From Branchiostoma floridae (lineage: Eukaryota > Chordata > Leptocardii > Amphioxiformes > Branchiostomatidae): a DNA stretch of 64,000 nt. Every line of letters starts with the position of its first letter. Within the stretch, counting starts at the first letter, position 1. Below are positions 13,701-22,891 of this stretch, one piece after another. A program made the position numbers and the translations under genes. The stretch spans positions 8,478,675 through 8,542,674 of the forward strand of contig NC_049993.1 of NCBI RefSeq assembly GCF_000003815.2, written 5' to 3'. The notes below the pieces were generated by a model. That model saw only the letters and a list, made by a program, of their open reading frames with translations. It made no database searches and was not told the DNA's origin.

Positions 13701-16700
13701 TACCTGTACGGAGACACGGAGACTGAAGTGTCTAACATCCACCGCTACATGCAGAACCTGAAGAAGGAGGATCCACAGACTGGCAAAACTGGACTCGAAA
13801 CCGAATTTGGGGTAAAATACAAATACTCATACTGTTCTATCAATTATAGCTATACAGGGAAACATTTATTGCATTGATTATATTCCAAACTACGTTTCGA
13901 TTTGCACTACAGGTTACAACCTTTTTTAGCTTCTTAAGAATGGACTGCAATCTCTAGTGCTAAAGTTACAATACAATCTTCAATTTTGTTTCTTTTCATC
14001 TTCTAGAAGCTGACACGTATCCCTGTGGACAAAGCCAACATGCGCTCAGGGAACCTGCCGGAGAACCTGTCCAAGAACAGGGTGTTGCAGGTCCTGCCAT
14101 GTAAGAGACAATCTGATTATTTTTACGTTTTTAGTCTTTTGACAAAATCTATGATACCAATTAAGATCTAGATACCCCGCGGTATGTAATTATCAACATA
14201 GAGTGATTGAGAAGTAACTAGTCGGCAGGTTTCACATGTTATGCGTCTCGCAACAACATTTGTACATGGCACATTACAATATTTTGGTTTGTACAAGTCA
14301 TGTTGGTGATCAATTCTTTGTTCTTAACAGACGACACCACCCGAGTTTTCCTGCAGCAGAAGCCAGGGGTGAAGGGAGCCGATTACATCAACGCTTCCTT
14401 CATTGACGTGAGTTATTGCTCTTCGGTACTTCTAGTCCGTTTGTCGACACTTTGGAAGCATGTGAAAGAAAGGTAAAGGCGTCTGCTGAAATCTGCCATA
14501 TCAGTTACATATGCGTATGATATTACAGTATTAAGGAAGTTGCAGGTACTTCAAAAGTAGGTCTGGCCTTAGATATTTTTTCTATTAGGCCACACCGATC
14601 AGATTTCATGGCAGACATACTTTTGTCACCCTAAAATTGACGTAAACGTACAGCTTTACCTTCAAGACATTATGTGCTCATGAATATAGGAGGCGCTTCA
14701 ACTGGCAGCCACGATGTTTCATGGGCTCCTCGCGCAGCACTTAAGAATCGATTATTTACATATCAACTCGAGCTTTAAAAAGTCTAAAATGTCATTCTAA
14801 ATGTACGTGAAGATGTCTGGACCTGTTTATGAAATTTACACTGATTTAAGCCTATTTGTCTTGCGTATTTTCACATTTTTACAACTCGGGACGGTATACC
14901 CTATCAGAGCCCAACCTGCAGTACCGTTCACGGTCGGCCCTGGAAAAGTGGCAAAGACGACCGTCAAATTGCCAAATTTCGGTCTTTTGGGGAATGGGGA
15001 AATGGAGAAAGGCTCGCAAAGGGTCTGAACTTTCTAAGCTTATTTGACTTTGTTTTCGTAAATTAGACAACTTAAGATCCAGAATAACTATATCTAAGAC
15101 ATTCTAGACGCTAACCAGTAGGATATTAGTACTAGCATTAGAGTACTAGGCACAGATTATGTTTTCTAGCGGTTTTAAGAATTGAAGTGGATTATAGTGT
15201 ATATTTCCTGACACTGTCCTGAGAATTTCTGTAGAGCTATCACATCCAACTTTCATCCCTATTTTGTAAAACAAGAAACACATAGGACATCGAACAATGG
15301 CACCGGTGGATTGTCTGACTATGTGATGTATGGTGTGTGGATGAGCGGTGCAATATAACCTTTCGCGCTAGGGGGCTGAAGAGTAACTTGCGGAACAGAA
15401 CTTGGTATTACGAATGATAAATCATTTATTATTTTCTTTCAGGGGTAGGTAGGTTGTCTTATTCTACAAGATAGCGTTACAAACGAACTTTTAAACTTCG
15501 TTTCTTTTAGGGAGGTTTTTTCTTGTCTCAGATTAGTAGTTATCAAATTTGTATTCTTCTCTTCGTTTTGAAAACTGGCGAAAATGTCATGAACCCATTA
15601 CGTCATTGTGACCCAACTGCTATATAATCACATGCAGTTCATTTGACGAATCAACGGATACAGATGTAACGTTATGACACGTCCCACAGGGCTACAACAT
15701 GAAGGACGCGTACATCGCTACCCAGGGCCCGCTGGACCGGACTGTGGAGGACTTCTGGAGGATGGTGTGGGAGTGGAACTCCTGCTCTATCGTCATGATC
15801 ACCGAGATCAAGGAGAAGGGCCAGGTCTGTAAAATGATTTAATGACTTAACGATTTGTAATTGCAAAGTTTGAGCTTTGTTCCAACACAAGAAAGACACT
15901 CACCATCAGATGACTGATCCACTGAACTGACGTTGCGGCAATCGGAAATGACGTCAGGAGCTAATCAAAAGTGAAAGACGGAATCTCATGGGAAGACGGA
16001 ATCTACCTCCGTCGAGGTTCAGTGAAGGCCTTTTGCGCCACTTTTGATTCGCTACTGACGTCACGTCTGACTTCCGGAACGGTGAACAGTCATTATATGT
16101 TTGAACAAAGTTAAAACGTTTCAACTAAATTTATATATGGATTCTAACAACACAAATGAGTCTTCTTTCGACTGTACGATTCGTAAGCCATTCAACTTTT
16201 GATAGTAATATTGGTGAAGACGGTGTACTCTGGATAAGACGATGTTTACACATATATGTCAGCAGTTCATGTACTTTTGTTTTATAGAACAAGTGTGCCA
16301 TGTACTGGCCGGAGGAGGGGAGCCAGGCGTTCGGTGACTACACTGTGTCTCTTCAAGACCAGACTGACTACCAAGACTACACCCTGCGCACCTTACATCT
16401 CACCAAGGGACAGGTGTGGTATATGTGGCAGTGGCACTAAGTGGCAGCAATAAGTTTTGGATGGAGACATAAATGTTGAATAAAAACTTCAAGATATTTT
16501 ATATGATGATTAACGTTAACATCCAGTCAGGGTTAGCTTTCTATCTATTAGAATTATGTATGATATCATCTGTCAAAAGATAAGATACACATCCCATTTA
16601 TAAATGATATTACATAAATTTGGATATCAAATGGAGTACCAGCTAAAAGTCAAGATGCAGGAGATGGCAGCTTTTTTTAATGACATCAACAAAATATTGG

Positions 16701-17552
16701 TGGTGTTCAAACCTTAACCGTTTTCCAACTGATCAACAGGGAGGACAAACCCGCACGGTGCAGCAGTTCCACTTCCACGGCTGGCCGGAAGTCGGTATCC
16801 CTGACAACGCCGCCGGGATGATCGATCTGATTGGTCAGGTCCAGAAGCAGCAGCAGCACTCTGGCAACGGACCAATCACCGTGCACTGCAGGTGGCCGTA
16901 GTCTCCAATAACTCCAGATATTTTGCTATCTCACCGTCACACTGATTAACCAAAACTTTCGATAATGTTTAATGATCTTTAATCACAAAGAGGAACATGC
17001 ATGTGTGTGTGCATCTTACCATCAGCATTGTTCAACTTGTGAATGTTCTCTGTAATCCCATTACGCTATCTTTAATTATAACCTTTCAGTAAACGTTTGA
17101 TGGTAACATTTTTCTTGCAGTGCCGGCGCCGGCCGCACAGGGGCGTTCTGTGCCATCAGCACGGTCCTGGAGCGGGTGAAGGCAGAAGGAGTCTGTGACG
17201 TCTTCCAAGTCGTCAAGACGCTCCGACTGCAGCGGCCTCACATGGTGCAGACACTGGTAAGCACTGGCTCTTCAACATCAGTTACTGAACAATCTGAACT
17301 AAAGACACGGAGATGAAGTAGAGAATTGAGTAATACATTCAAAGACTTGGGGACAGAACTTGGTCCGAAGGGAGTAGACAGTTTTTGCACATAAGGCTCG
17401 CATACTTTTGTTACAAATTAAAGTTGAACTTGAACCAGGATGACTTTCAATTTATCTTTTTTGTTCCCTCTCCACAGGACCAGTACCAGTTCTGTTACCA
17501 GGCTGTTGTTGAGTACCTGGACAGTTTTGACCACTACGCCAACTTCCGCTGA
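881..17552 (+). CDS. Receptor-type tyrosine phosphatase with PAN-EGF-Ig-FN3 ectodomain, 5'-partial
   Basis: I read 34 exons with AG/GT borders: 881-1120, 1536-1784, 2198-2308, 2644-2766, 3004-3102, 3537-3839, 4469-4762, 5265-5564, 6029-6303, 6557-6626, 6785-6885, 7022-7229, 7502-7607, 8091-8237, 8421-8616, 8814-8853, 9166-9259, 9408-9586, 9951-10072, 10519-10609, 10765-10841, 11049-11085, 11441-11538, 11817-11939, 12198-12352, 13388-13523, 13662-13811, 14007-14100, 14331-14407, 15690-15824, 16288-16413, 16740-16891, 17121-17256, 17478-17552. Phases agree at every junction and the frame closes at the TGA (about 1638 codons). The product should be a single-pass membrane protein that removes phosphate from phosphotyrosine in the cytoplasm. 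Both catalytic domains look closest to PTPRA/PTPRE, but vertebrate PTPRA has only a short ectodomain, so I give no symbol. The first exon starts in phase 1, so signal peptide and start codon lie upstream of the window. Confidence 0.93.
1359..1429. repeat. Short inverted-repeat MITE (ACGCCAAAA family), copy 1
   Basis: The ends TACGCCAAAAGTAGTTACT and AGTAACTGCTTTTGGGCGTA are near-perfect inverted repeats around a short loop that itself contains AACTGGAT/ACCAGTT. It lies in the intron between the two PAN exons. A longer copy with the same ends lies at 5789-5947. Confidence 0.6.
2198..3102 (+). CDS. Three EGF-type exons of the phosphatase ectodomain
   Basis: Exon 2198-2308 encodes a six-cysteine EGF module (C-x5-C-QHGGT-C ... 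C-V-C ... GETC). Exon 2644-2766 encodes a calcium-binding EGF module starting DVDEC, with the N/D-x-x-C-x-N-TPGSF-x-C hydroxylation-type motif and a GYHGDGTAC ending. Exon 3004-3102 encodes a shorter cysteine-rich unit (CGHCSGG ... [10 protein letters not shown]) like the EGF repeats in Tie-type or laminin-type ectodomains. All three are phase 1-1 exons and could be skipped or duplicated without changing frame. Confidence 0.8.
3237..3336. other. Assembly gap (100 N) flanked by the same 55-bp sequence
   Basis: A run of 100 N. The 55 bases before it (3182-3236) are repeated exactly after it (3337-3391), so the gap probably marks an unmerged overlap rather than missing sequence. It lies in an intron between the last EGF exon and the Ig exon. 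Confidence 0.95.
3537..3839 (+). CDS. Ig (I-set) domain exon of the phosphatase
   Basis: One phase 1-1 exon of 101 codons holds a whole Ig domain: first cysteine in ASFNCTGDG, the core tryptophan in SVSWSHNG, the L-T-I-S-S strand, then the D-N-G-Q-Y-T-C-T-V motif with the second cysteine. Such domains usually mediate adhesion or ligand binding. The ORF continues into the intron only by chance; the donor is CTTG|GTATGA at 3839. Confidence 0.9.
3909..4409 (+). mobile_element. tRNA-derived SINE in the phosphatase intron
   Basis: The 5' part has RNA polymerase III promoter boxes: a box A-like TAGCGCAGTGG and a box B GGTTCGAATCC. They are followed by a body of about 400 bp and an end in T8 and A9 tracts. 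No tRNA acceptor stem forms, so it is a SINE and not a tRNA gene. It lies between the Ig exon and the first FN3 exon. Confidence 0.75.
4469..8616 (+). CDS. Fibronectin type III units and membrane-proximal segment with furin site
   Basis: Exons 4469-4762 and 5265-5564 are single-exon FN3 domains (PGPPSNLEA opening, S-L-S-W, then [11 protein letters not shown] in the second). Exons 6029-8616 hold further FN3-like sequence split over several exons with phase 0 or 2 introns, including CYQVIVVKM at 8091 onward. The last exon carries G-R-R-R-K-R-A-I-S, a furin-type R-x-K-R cleavage motif close to the membrane, as in many receptor phosphatases that are cut into non-covalently joined subunits. Domain borders in the split part are approximate. 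Confidence 0.85.
5789..5947. repeat. ACGCCAAA-ended MITE, copy 2
   Basis: The left end ACGCCAAAGAGAAGTTAACG and the right end AGTAATTGCTTTTTGGCGT are inverted repeats, and GAAGCAACT near the left pairs with AGTTGCTTC near the right. This is the same family as the 71-bp copy at 1359-1429, in another intron of the same gene. Confidence 0.6.
7780..7979 (+). mobile_element. Possible LINE (CR1-like) 3' tail ending in ATTC repeats
   Basis: The segment ends ATGTAAGTGGAACGTACTTC, then CAGCC, and finishes in CATTCATTCATTCATT. It resembles 27760-27958, which has ATGTGAGTGGAATATATTTC, a CAGCC...GGGCTG hairpin and an ATTC microsatellite tail. Short ATTC tails after a small hairpin are typical of CR1/L2-type LINE 3' ends. 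No coding part is present. Confidence 0.4.
9166..9259 (+). CDS. Transmembrane helix exon of the phosphatase
   Basis: This exon encodes a run of about 24 hydrophobic residues (from [15 protein letters not shown] onward) ending in FFYR, followed in the next exon (9408-9586) by basic residues RRLAGK and a Pro/Lys-rich juxtamembrane stretch. This fixes the topology: extracellular N-terminus, cytoplasmic phosphatase domains. Confidence 0.9.
10519..13811 (+). CDS. PTP domain D1 (membrane-proximal, catalytic)
   Basis: Nine exons encode D1. Visible motifs are the WPDFG general-acid loop (exon 12198-12352), the P-loop [10 protein letters not shown] split by a phase 2 intron between 12352 and 13388, and the Q-loop QTEGQY at the 13523/13662 junction. 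All catalytic residues are present, so it should be active. The substrate-recognition loop is unusual: the usual KNRY is RNKF, the usual YINAS is YIHAS, and TQGP is AQGP. A mariner-type element lies in the intron between the WPD exon and the P-loop exon. Confidence 0.92.
12510..13073 (-). mobile_element. Internally deleted mariner-type element, copy 1
   Basis: Terminal inverted repeats start CGAGGGGCATTCAATAAGTA and are flanked by TA on both sides (12508-12509 and 13074-13075), the Tc1/mariner target duplication. On the - strand the interior encodes a broken version of the transposase DNA-binding N-terminus ([16 protein letters not shown]) and keeps the element's 3' end, but the catalytic core is missing. 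It cannot move by itself. It lies in the phosphatase intron that splits the D1 active-site codon. Confidence 0.85.
14007..17552 (+). CDS. PTP domain D2 (membrane-distal, PTPRA/PTPRE-like)
   Basis: Seven exons encode D2 and the C-terminus. It keeps [10 protein letters not shown] but has WPE instead of WPD in the acid loop and V in place of Y in the KNRY motif (KNRVLQ), the same two changes known for D2 of vertebrate PTPRA and PTPRE. Strings such as [24 protein letters not shown] and [12 protein letters not shown] also match that subfamily. D2 of this type has low activity and is thought to regulate D1. The protein ends DHYANFR before a TGA at 17550-17552. Confidence 0.92.
15910..16095. repeat. 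Inverted-repeat MITE in a D2 intron
   Basis: The outer ends ATGACTGATCCACTG and the complement of GAACGGTGAACAGTCAT are imperfect inverted repeats. Further in, TGACGTCAGGAGCTAATCAA pairs with the complement of TTGATTCGCTACTGACGTCA. The structure would fold into a long hairpin. There is no coding content. Confidence 0.5.
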
Positions 17553-20500
17553 GCGCTGGGTGGCAACTTTGAGTCCAGACAAGAACTGATCATCAGTCCA
17601 AGACTTATACTGTGTATCTTGTATAATGTTTGGTTGTAATTGTGTGCTGTAAGCACAAATGATTATTTGCTATAAACTAAGACCTAATTATTATAGAACC
17701 TATGCTATAAGCATTCATTTGACGATTCTACAGCTTCAATACATGCAAAACATCAACAGATTCTCGTTTCAACTTTAAAGTTTAATACAGCATTGCAATC
17801 TTAATACACAATTATTCACTATAGCTAAGTTCCGATTTGAAATGCTTTTCTGCTGTTTTTTAAAGAGGTTTGATGTAGTTTTACAATGTAATCAAGAAAT
17901 TATCGTATTGACCTAATGTGTAAATTAAGTAAATGTCTAGATTTTCTTTGATTTATTTTTTATAAGAAATCGGATGATTGAAGTGCAATAATTCTCACTA
18001 GCATGTGCATATAATGTGGATATCAGATATCTGTGATTATCAATGTATAGAAAGCTCAAATGTATTTGATACATTGCTGTGAATAATATTTTACCTGGAA
18101 ACTAGATTTGATGACATCATTGAACGTTTAAGGTGACAAGTAGCTAGATGAAATCAAAGCAATGTCAGAACACTGTTAATACTACATAATTGCACTATGT
18201 TGAACTAAAATGATACTGTTACTGACTAGATATGATTGACATCACATCACATCACATCTCATTGTGCATAAAGAATATTTTGATACTGAATAGTGCCAAG
18301 TCTAGAAAGCATCATATCATGCTGAAATTAATCTTGCTGATTTGTCTCCTACACTTCACAACTGATTAAACTACATTGATCAGAATAGTGTCTGTTTGTC
18401 AAGTTACTTCTACATATTGTGCATGTAAATTGTAAAAATACAAGTTACGAATTTGCATCTTACAAATACAAACACAGCGAACAATTCAAGCACAAGGAGA
18501 CTCAAAGTGACAAATCTAGATGACTTTTATTCCGATATCTACAAAGGATATACCTCAAGACACAGGTGGATCCCGAAGAAGTGCTGCCACATCAGGAATG
18601 ATTGGTCGAAACAAAAATTAGTGAGAATCAATTAATTTCTTACAAGGCTGCCATTTGACATGTCAATCATAGTGTATTTTTTACGCAGAAGCTTTGTGTC
18701 ACAGAGCAATGGCATCTATCTGTAGCTCTATGTTTTAATTTTCAAGTGGAAAAAGTCCACTTAAGCAAATTTTACGTTAATGCACATATCAACCAGAGAT
18801 GTGGGCAGGGTGATGGTACAGGTCTTACTACACAACAACCTGAGCCATGCAGCCATGTAGTATCTGAGAAGAGGACCTCTGTACAAAATGGCCCAAGCTT
18901 TCCAAAGTTCATTTGAATCGAGAAGGCATTTCATTTACCCTGTCACGACTGGTTCGTGGTCACATGCATAAAATCAAAAGATCTGCTCGCTGAACAATAA
19001 TGTCATCTCTCCTTAAATTAAATCAAGCGTTAAATCCGTACCTTCTTCCATGTCTTGACTCTGACAGGTGTATTTACAATATTGACAATGCAGAAATCAT
19101 CATGATCATCTCTTTTTTCATAAAAGTGTAGAAAGTATTCTTACTACTATTAACAAGCTGATGGCCACCTCTTTGTGATGGCCACACGTAGTTAGCTGGC
19201 ATGTAGAGCATATCATATTACACATACTTGGTGAAAGCAATGCTTGTAATAACACACGAATGGACGGATTAGGCTTCAGCATTGTTCCCTATAAGTAGAA
19301 TTAGTATCAAGCAATTAAAAACAAAACAGTGGCATCACATACATGATTCCAGGACATCAGTAGCTATCTTTCCTTCCCATTGCTGCAGTTTTGTTATTAC
19401 CTGCTAGATGGTGTTGCAGAAACAACTTAGTACTAATAAAGGTACAATCTATGATGTGAAGTTTTTCTGATAAAACTACAGTGCATCTGATTTCAATTTC
19501 TATACAAAACAGACTACACAATATGCTGCTTTTGCTACCAAGGCAATGAGATATAAATATACCACTAGAATGATATAGGCAACATCATTCTGACATATTT
19601 TGCTGAGAAGTGACATAGCAGTGTATACTCTCTACAAAGCAAAAAAAAAACTCTAAATGACAACATAAATGTATCTGTATATCAATTGCTGAGAATTCAT
19701 AAGCAAAGGCAGAGGTTTTGTTATCTTATCTTTGAAGAGCATTGAGGATTTTTAGCACACAGAGTCTACACTGGCATTAAGCACATTAGCATTAATGGGA
19801 CTGACATTATGACATTGTATATTACACCAGTCTGTGGTTAAGTTAATCTGTACCCTGTTTTTGATATCAACAAGTTATACATGTTCCCAATTTACTATTA
19901 GATTCGTTGGTATATTGCACAAGAACACATGGAATGCCAACAACACTGGGATATCAAAGTTCAAAGAATGACAAATGAGAACACAGAAAAAATTGGTTTA
20001 AAAACAGGACAGGCAGAATGAAATTTGATTCTAAAAATTAACTTCATGAAAGCAGAACTTTTTAACACATCACAACTTTGTAAAAAGTCTCAAAATCAAC
20101 TGTTAACAAAATCAATGTAAGATTTGGCATGCAGACTTGAGAAGTTTGTTTCTATGTTTGAAGAAGAAGTTTCTTTATAAATTATACCTTTCTCAGTCAA
20201 GCTACATTCTTCATCAGGTTTTTGTTTTTGGACTTCAAAAATATGCAGTGTTTAGCCATCAGACTCTGTTGAGTCAAACCAGAGATGCAAAATGTGGTGA
20301 TATTTGACCTACATAAAAATTGCAGTCTCTGTTTCCTTGAACTTTAATACCCCAGTCAGTCACAATTTATATGTTAAGTACTGTACAATACTACTTCCAA
20401 TATATAGTAAACTTCTTGTGGAGAATGAGTGTTGAGAATTTGCATGAATTACAGAATAGAGAAGCATGATCTACCTGTCTATATTACAGTGATATACAAG

Positions 20501-22891
20501 ACAGATTTACACAGTAATATTCATCTGATGGTCATTAGCACACTTATAGTTTGCATCTACAAAAATAGCACTTTGACAGTCTTCTTATCTCTCTGATTGG
20601 ATACTACATCATACATTTGTTAAAGGCACAGCACTTTGAAAAGTGTGATATCACATTGATGTATACATTACTACAAGCTGTTGAAATACTACTGGCAGTG
20701 TAAATGGAAATGTATCTACCATAATATAACAGGCTTTGTGGTTGGTCAACTGAGTCTTCTGAACCCAATGGTTATGATAAAACGGACAGTGTGATTGGCC
20801 CCTTTCAAAAACAATTTTCCATCTAAACCATCAGAAAGAGAACCTGATGAAGGGCAAGCAAACCCATGACAAGTTTGTTAATTCTATCTCCCAAGAAAAG
20901 TTTTTTGTTTCAAACAATCATCATCATCATTTATATAATATCCCATTCTGTATGTGACATGCCATCATATTAGCAATCGCAAATTACTTTTTTTCCTTGT
21001 CTGCCCTAGACAAGTAATTAACTTTCAAAAATCTTGTTGGTCTCTTCCAAATCTTGGTCAGTGTCTTGTCCAAGTAAACCAGACTTCAATGTTCCTTTAG
21101 TTTCAAGATGAAATCTATACCATGTCTCCGTAAGATGTACATGTATGTAACTGTTCTGTGTTCAAAAACATAATGCTTCTCCAAGAATGACCAATCAAAG
21201 AGACACATATACCTCAGCAGCCTTCAATGACTAAGTGCCAACAAGGGAGATATTTGTTACCATAAGTTTAAGATCTACTTGTATGTCTTACAAACCCCAT
21301 TCAGGTGTCCGGACAAGTACCAATTGTTATGATAGAAAAAAGGATTCCGTTTGATTGTTTAAACAAGCAAGCTGTCTATGGAACAACAAAGCCTGTGCAT
21401 CCTCTCTTGACTGGTTGTGCAAAGAAAGGAACCTGCAGCGCAAATGCTCCGGAAGTCCAACATAGCTCAGAAACAAACAAACACTACTAACCCATAAGTG
21501 CAGATTGGCGCAGAAGTCTGTAAAAGCTGAATACAGTAGCCAGACAAAAAAATGATCCTCTGTAGCAGCAGCAGCACTCAATATTGCCATGATTAGATAC
21601 AGAAATACCCTTACTTTCTTCAGAAGTTGTGAACACCTGTCACTTTTTTATGATGAGCATAATTTGCGACCATTACTGAAATGTAGATGCTACAAAATGG
21701 TATACAGTACAAGGCCATACCAATCAAAGATTCTTCTGCATCTGATTCGGTAAGTCTTACACCTGAAAATGTGAAACTTCTTAGGTGTGTATTTAGGACA
21801 ATATAGCACTGTTTTTAAACCACTGAATGGATTTTACTGGTATGGCCTTGCAGACATGTAAGACACTGATGGTGAAAGGTGGAATGCTTGAGTTCACTGT
21901 GATCATTTGTAGCAGACATTTTAAAAGGGTTCAGAAAGACTACTGTCACAGCAAAACTTTTCCTTACAGTCATCTAATAGGACCAACCATTCAGCAAGCT
22001 TTGGGATAGAAACCTTGTACTGACTGAAACCTTGTAGTAAAATCTCTCAACATTGCACCCTATCCGTCTGTTATCTAGTCACTCTACCTTTCAACTTCTT
22101 TGAATCTTCTTAATAAAAGCTTTGAAGATACAAATTCCACAACTTTTTAGGCCTGACATGTGGGCAAATGCAGAAATAATGTTGCTTCCACTAAGACAAA
22201 GGTGTAACTTTGTTTTCCCTATTCCATCCATTTCGGATACTTACAAAGTCCCAATATCTAATGCTTGACAAATACTGCAATTAATAACAATGTCACTCTC
22301 TTCCTCTATTCAGGCATTCTTTGAAAACTCTGCTACAAAACTCTTTTAAAATTTCAATACCTTCAATGCCTGGACAATCCCTGTATTTTCAACACACATA
22401 TTTGGGCTATTGAAACCCATGCCCAATTGTGTAGTAATCAACTACAACAAACAAGCACTTAAATCATGGAAGGCAACATTCCCCTGCATTTGGCTACATA
22501 CAAGTAAAAATTTCTTTGACCTCTTGTGGCCAAACAAGATCCAGTTCAGTGCTATTGCACCCATCTTTCTATACAGAGTTGTAGACCAGGGGTCTACGCA
22601 CATGCAAACAGTCAACCAACACATTGACATTGTCATGACAACACAAAACGTATGACAACAAAGACATACATGTAAACAACAACATATCAAGACCATTGCT
22701 TAACACACATTTGAAGTTAGAACATCCTTCACACAAATTTAAGACCTATAATGATTGGATGAGAAGCAATTCCTACTGCAGTGACCTGATCTCTTTGTAA
22801 GTTTACAAGGCCTCTATAACTATACACTACTCCGGAGAAGTCTCACTTATAAAGTCTTGCTTTATCAACGACAGAGACGACGATACTTTCA
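17553..22891. other. Convergent 3' flanks, no gene seen
   Basis: This AT-rich stretch between two converging genes has no exon-like sequence I can support. It should contain the 3' UTR of the phosphatase (left) and of NIM1K (right, - strand). A TTTATT at 18526-18531 would be an AATAAA for - strand transcripts, and AATAAA occurs on the + strand at 19435-19440; I cannot say which are used. All ORFs here are short and unlike known proteins. Confidence 0.5.
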
